Origin: Microcaldota archaeon | GTDB taxonomy: Archaea > Micrarchaeota > Micrarchaeia > Micrarchaeales > Micrarchaeaceae | Assembly (NCBI GenBank): GCA_021793035.1 | Contig: JAJYTM010000028.1 | Span: 1-8,205 of the forward strand | Direction of reading: 5' to 3' | Length of the DNA stretch: 8,205 nucleotides | Shown: positions 6,583 through 8,205 of the stretch, one piece after another | Layout of the letters: each line of letters opens with the position of its first letter | How positions within the stretch are numbered: position 1 is the stretch's first letter | Notes under the pieces: model-generated | The model's database searches: none | Seen by the model: the letters and a program-made list of their open reading frames with translations, nothing else | Told to the model about the DNA's origin: nothing | Translations under genes and position numbers: made by a program

Positions 6583-6588
6583 GGTGAT
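6583..6588 (+). promoter_or_regulatory. strong Shine-Dalgarno site of vapB
   Basis: GGTGAT, a full match to the archaeal anti-Shine-Dalgarno core, three bases before ATG 6592. It is the strongest such site in the window and fixes the vapB start. Confidence 0.7.
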
Positions 6589-6591
6589 TTT

Positions 6592-6840
6592 ATGGCTGAC
6601 GGAACAGCTATGCTAATTAAGCTCGATAGGCACACTAAGGAGAGAATGAATAAAATACACATTAATTGGTCTAACGAAATTCGCAATTTCATAAAAGAAA
6701 GGATAAATGAAGAAAAGAACCCCACATTGGCTGTAATACTTGCAGACAAAGTATTCAATTCGCAAAAGAGAAAGAATACCGATACTACCTCTATAATAAG
6801 AAAATTTAGGGATGCGAGATATGGAACGCATAGTCGCTGA
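6592..6840 (+). CDS. vapB: VapB-type ribbon-helix-helix antitoxin
   Basis: Antitoxin partner of the PIN-domain toxin encoded next; expected to neutralise it by direct binding and to repress its own promoter as a dimer. In 82 residues the N-terminal part has a ribbon-helix-helix pattern: a beta strand AMLIKLDRH (6-14), helix 1 TKERMNKI (15-22), a turn with INWSNEI (24-30) and helix 2 running to about residue 39. INWS followed by an EIR-type helix is typical of archaeal VapB/CopG-like antitoxins. Residues 43-82 are charged and probably fold on the toxin. It has its own promoter and a strong ribosome-binding site. The coding DNA is clearly AT-richer than its neighbours (hand count 39 G+C in the 120 bases 6601-6720, against 35 in the 60 bases 5761-5820 of nuoD), with many AAA and AAT codons, suggesting acquisition by transfer. 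It overlaps vapC by 20 bases. Confidence 0.82.
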   Translation: MADGTAMLIKLDRHTKERMNKIHINWSNEIRNFIKERINEEKNPTLAVILADKVFNSQKRKNTDTTSIIRKFRDARYGTHSR

Positions 6841-7258
6841 CGCTAGCGTAATAATAAAATTCTTCATAAACGAACTGTACTCTAAACAGTCGCGCTCCCT
6901 GATGGAGGTATTTGTGCGCAAAGAAATTGAGCTTTTAGAGCCTTCCTTATTGTTGTATGAAGTTATAAATGGGATAAGATACTCGCGAGCAAAAAAATTT
7001 ACCGAGAGCGAAATCAAGGCCATAATAGAATCAATGGCAAACTTTGATTTCAAGTGGCTTGATATAAACGGCGAAATAGCGTACTTGGCCACTGAGATAT
7101 CGCTGCGCTACAATGTCTCCTTTTATGATGCGAGCTATGTTGCCTTGGCAAAAGCAATGGGTGCAGACCTATACACTGCAGACAACAAGCTAACTGAATC
7201 AACAAGCCTGCCCTTTGTCAAGCATATAAGGAACTTCAAGCCTGGAGCAAAGAAGTAA
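6821..7258 (+). CDS. vapC: VapC-type PIN-domain ribonuclease toxin
   Basis: Probable Mg2+-dependent endoribonuclease toxin that cuts tRNA or rRNA when free of VapB, stopping translation. The 145 residues show the PIN acidic quartet: Asp7 in VADASVIIKF, Glu47 in LLYEVINGI, Asp103 in YDASYVALA and Asp121 in YTADNKL, in the usual order and spacing, so the active site looks intact. ATG 6821 is preferred: AGG at 6808-6810 is well spaced from it, and MERIVADAS is the standard PIN start. ATG 6812 is an in-frame alternative, only one base from that AGG. Like vapB the gene is AT-rich in its first half and overlaps its antitoxin gene, giving coupled expression. The last 20 residues are basic. RNA target cannot be told from sequence. 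Confidence 0.92.
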   Translation: MERIVADASVIIKFFINELYSKQSRSLMEVFVRKEIELLEPSLLLYEVINGIRYSRAKKFTESEIKAIIESMANFDFKWLDINGEIAYLATEISLRYNVSFYDASYVALAKAMGADLYTADNKLTESTSLPFVKHIRNFKPGAKK

Positions 7259-7266
7259 TAAAATAT
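7256..7266 (+). promoter_or_regulatory. probable TATA box for the prefoldin beta-DHH unit
   Basis: TAATAAAATAT begins in the stop codon of vapC and would place transcription start near 7285-7290, giving a leader of about 20-25 bases that includes the Shine-Dalgarno site. ACTATATG at 7278-7285 is an alternative that would make the message leaderless. Confidence 0.35.
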
Positions 7267-7301
7267 CTCCCGTGCATACTATATGTGACTATTGCTGTCA
7301 A

Positions 7302-7306
7302 GTGAT
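7302..7306 (+). promoter_or_regulatory. Shine-Dalgarno site that decides the pfdB start
   Basis: GTGAT three bases before ATG 7310. It argues against the longer in-frame reading from TTG 7292, which would place this site inside the coding region. Confidence 0.6.
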
Positions 7307-7309
7307 ATT

Positions 7310-7651
7310 ATGGAACGCGAAGAACTCGAAAAGATGACAAAGGAGTACCAGACGGTGCAGGCGCAATTGCAGTCCATAGCAGTGCAGAGGATGCAGTTCA
7401 AGCAGCAGATAGAGGAATACAAGGAGGCTGCCAAGTATCTCGAGACCGCAAAGGGCAGGGTATACACAGAAATAGGCGGGCTCATAGTCGAAGCCACCAA
7501 GGAGGAGGCAACTAAAAGCCTTTCCGAAAGGACCGAATCGGCCGAAATGAGGCTCAGCATAGTGGAGAAGCAGTACAACGAGCTCACAAAGAAGGAGGAG
7601 ACGCTCAGGACCAAGCTTACAACTGGGCTGAACGACTTGCAGAAGAAATGA
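7310..7651 (+). CDS. pfdB: prefoldin subunit beta
   Basis: Beta subunit of the cytosolic chaperone prefoldin (two alpha, four beta), which holds unfolded protein between coiled-coil tentacles and hands it to the thermosome. The 113 residues fit the family length of about 115-120. The pattern is coiled coil (2-46), a central beta hairpin with RVYTEIGGLIVEATKEEA (50-67), then a second coiled coil (68-113). VQAQLQSIAVQR (16-27) and the YTEIGGLIVEATKEEATKSL block match archaeal beta subunits, whose hairpin usually reads VYKxVGxxLIKxxKEEA. The residues are strongly biased to Glu, Lys and Gln as expected for the tentacles. The DHH gene follows after 4 bases, so the two are probably co-transcribed. 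The alpha subunit gene is not in the window. Confidence 0.93.
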   Translation: MEREELEKMTKEYQTVQAQLQSIAVQRMQFKQQIEEYKEAAKYLETAKGRVYTEIGGLIVEATKEEATKSLSERTESAEMRLSIVEKQYNELTKKEETLRTKLTTGLNDLQKK

Positions 7652-7655
7652 TCAA

Positions 7656-8205
7656 ATGCCAAACGTTAGCTTCAAGGACTTAAAGGCCGAGCTGGCGAAG
7701 CTTAACGGCAAGCGTGTGATGGTGAGTTTCCACTCCCTTGGCGACACAGATGCAATAGCCTCGGCAATCGGCATAGCGACCATACTGCCGGGAAGCGTGA
7801 TAGCTTCTCCAGACAAGGTCACATCCAACTCGCTGCGCATAATGTCAAAGCTGGGCTTTGACAGCACAATCATAAAAGATTCATTCATGGATGATGCCGA
7901 AGCGATAGTGCTGGTCGATGTCAACAACTTCGAGAACTGCGGCTCTTTCCGCGAGAAGCTCGATAAATTTGCCAACACTGTGGTAATCATAGACCACCAC
8001 AAGAAGATAGAGGACAGGCCAAACATGAGCATATTTGACGAAGAGAGCTACAACTCTGCATCAAGCATTGTCTATGAACTGCTGCGCGATTTCAACATAA
8101 GCATAGACCAGCGGCTCGCGAAGCTCATAGCCATGGGCATAATATCCGATTCAGCTGAGTTCAAGAACGCGATGCCCGACACATTCGTGCAGCTGGGGGA
8201 ACTAT
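7656..8205 (+). CDS. DHH-family phosphoesterase, N-terminal part (runs off window)
   Basis: Metal-dependent (probably Mn2+) phosphoesterase of the RecJ/NrnA superfamily; members cleave oligonucleotides, single-stranded nucleic acid or cyclic dinucleotide products. The 183 visible codons hold the four DHH motifs: I HSLGDTDAIASA (26-37, metal ligands His26, Asp30 and Asp32), II LVDVNN (86-91, Asp88), III IDHHKK (112-117) and IV GIISDSAEF (161-169, Asp165). Motif I usually reads HxxPDxDA; here it is HSLGDTDA, with Gly in place of Pro, but the ligands are kept. The DHHA1 substrate domain would lie beyond the window, so nuclease, oligoribonuclease and phosphatase roles cannot be separated. ATG 7656 follows the pfdB stop by 4 bases, and TGATC just upstream (7649-7653) can act as a partial Shine-Dalgarno site. 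Confidence 0.92.
   Translation, partial: MPNVSFKDLKAELAKLNGKRVMVSFHSLGDTDAIASAIGIATILPGSVIASPDKVTSNSLRIMSKLGFDSTIIKDSFMDDAEAIVLVDVNNFENCGSFREKLDKFANTVVIIDHHKKIEDRPNMSIFDEESYNSASSIVYELLRDFNISIDQRLAKLIAMGIISDSAEFKNAMPDTFVQLGEL

Noticed and set aside
6613..7092. 159-residue open frame on the minus strand opposite vapBC
   Set aside because: It covers intact VapB and VapC coding sequence on the plus strand; its product is low-complexity Ser/Ile/Phe-rich and has no recognisable motif.
7292..7309. TTG 7292 as the start of prefoldin beta
   Set aside because: A GTGAT ribosome-binding site lies within this stretch at the right distance from ATG 7310, and the shorter protein matches the family length.
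1..8205. CRISPR arrays, tRNA or rRNA genes, insertion sequences, attachment sites
   Set aside because: I saw no regularly spaced repeats outside the surface-protein gene, no cloverleaf or rRNA-like stretch, no transposase or integrase, and no terminal inverted repeats flanking vapBC.

Overview
The window looks archaeal. It encodes an Lhr-type SF2 helicase, an archaeal-type D-aminoacyl-tRNA deacylase (DtdA), prefoldin beta, a DHH phosphoesterase and a VapBC pair. Several starts have short GGTGAT-type Shine-Dalgarno sites, TATA-like boxes precede transcription units, and Ile ATA and Arg AGG codons are common. A separate, Fpo-like set of complex I genes (nuoA, B, C, D, with C and D unfused) sits beside a heavily N-glycosylated-looking surface protein with a C-terminal membrane anchor. 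That combination fits an acidophile-type archaeon such as an ARMAN/Micrarchaeota or Thermoplasmata member. This placement is inference; no rRNA or other decisive marker is present.

Left part (1-4052, minus strand). Reading leftward from a divergent intergenic region: dtdA (4052 to 3258), a 660-residue secreted or membrane-anchored surface protein (3271 to 1289), and the first 423 codons of an Lhr-like helicase (1270 to the window edge). The first two genes overlap by 14 bases and the last two are 18 bases apart, so they look like one transcription unit, although the three functions have no obvious link.

Middle part (4154-6535, plus strand). nuoA-nuoB-nuoC-nuoD encode the membrane subunit ND3/NuoA and the three hydrophilic subunits of the quinone-reducing module, including NuoB with all four N2 cluster cysteines. 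Genes overlap or nearly touch; nuoB and nuoC overlap by about 65 bases. The series stops after nuoD: the usual next genes (nuoH, nuoI and so on) are not here.

Right part (6553-8205, plus strand). An AT-rich vapBC toxin-antitoxin pair has its own promoter and a palindromic putative operator. It is followed by prefoldin beta and the 5' part of a DHH-family phosphoesterase, which are 4 bases apart and probably co-transcribed.

I found no clearly new multi-gene system. The best leads are the N-terminal domain and near-identical repeat modules of the surface protein, the unusual details of the Nuo subunits (an internal deletion in NuoD, a substituted acidic residue in NuoA, a long nuoB/nuoC overlap), and vapBC placed exactly where the complex I gene series breaks off. 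No tRNA, rRNA, CRISPR array, insertion sequence or convincing terminator was seen. There is no gene-free stretch over about 100 bases.
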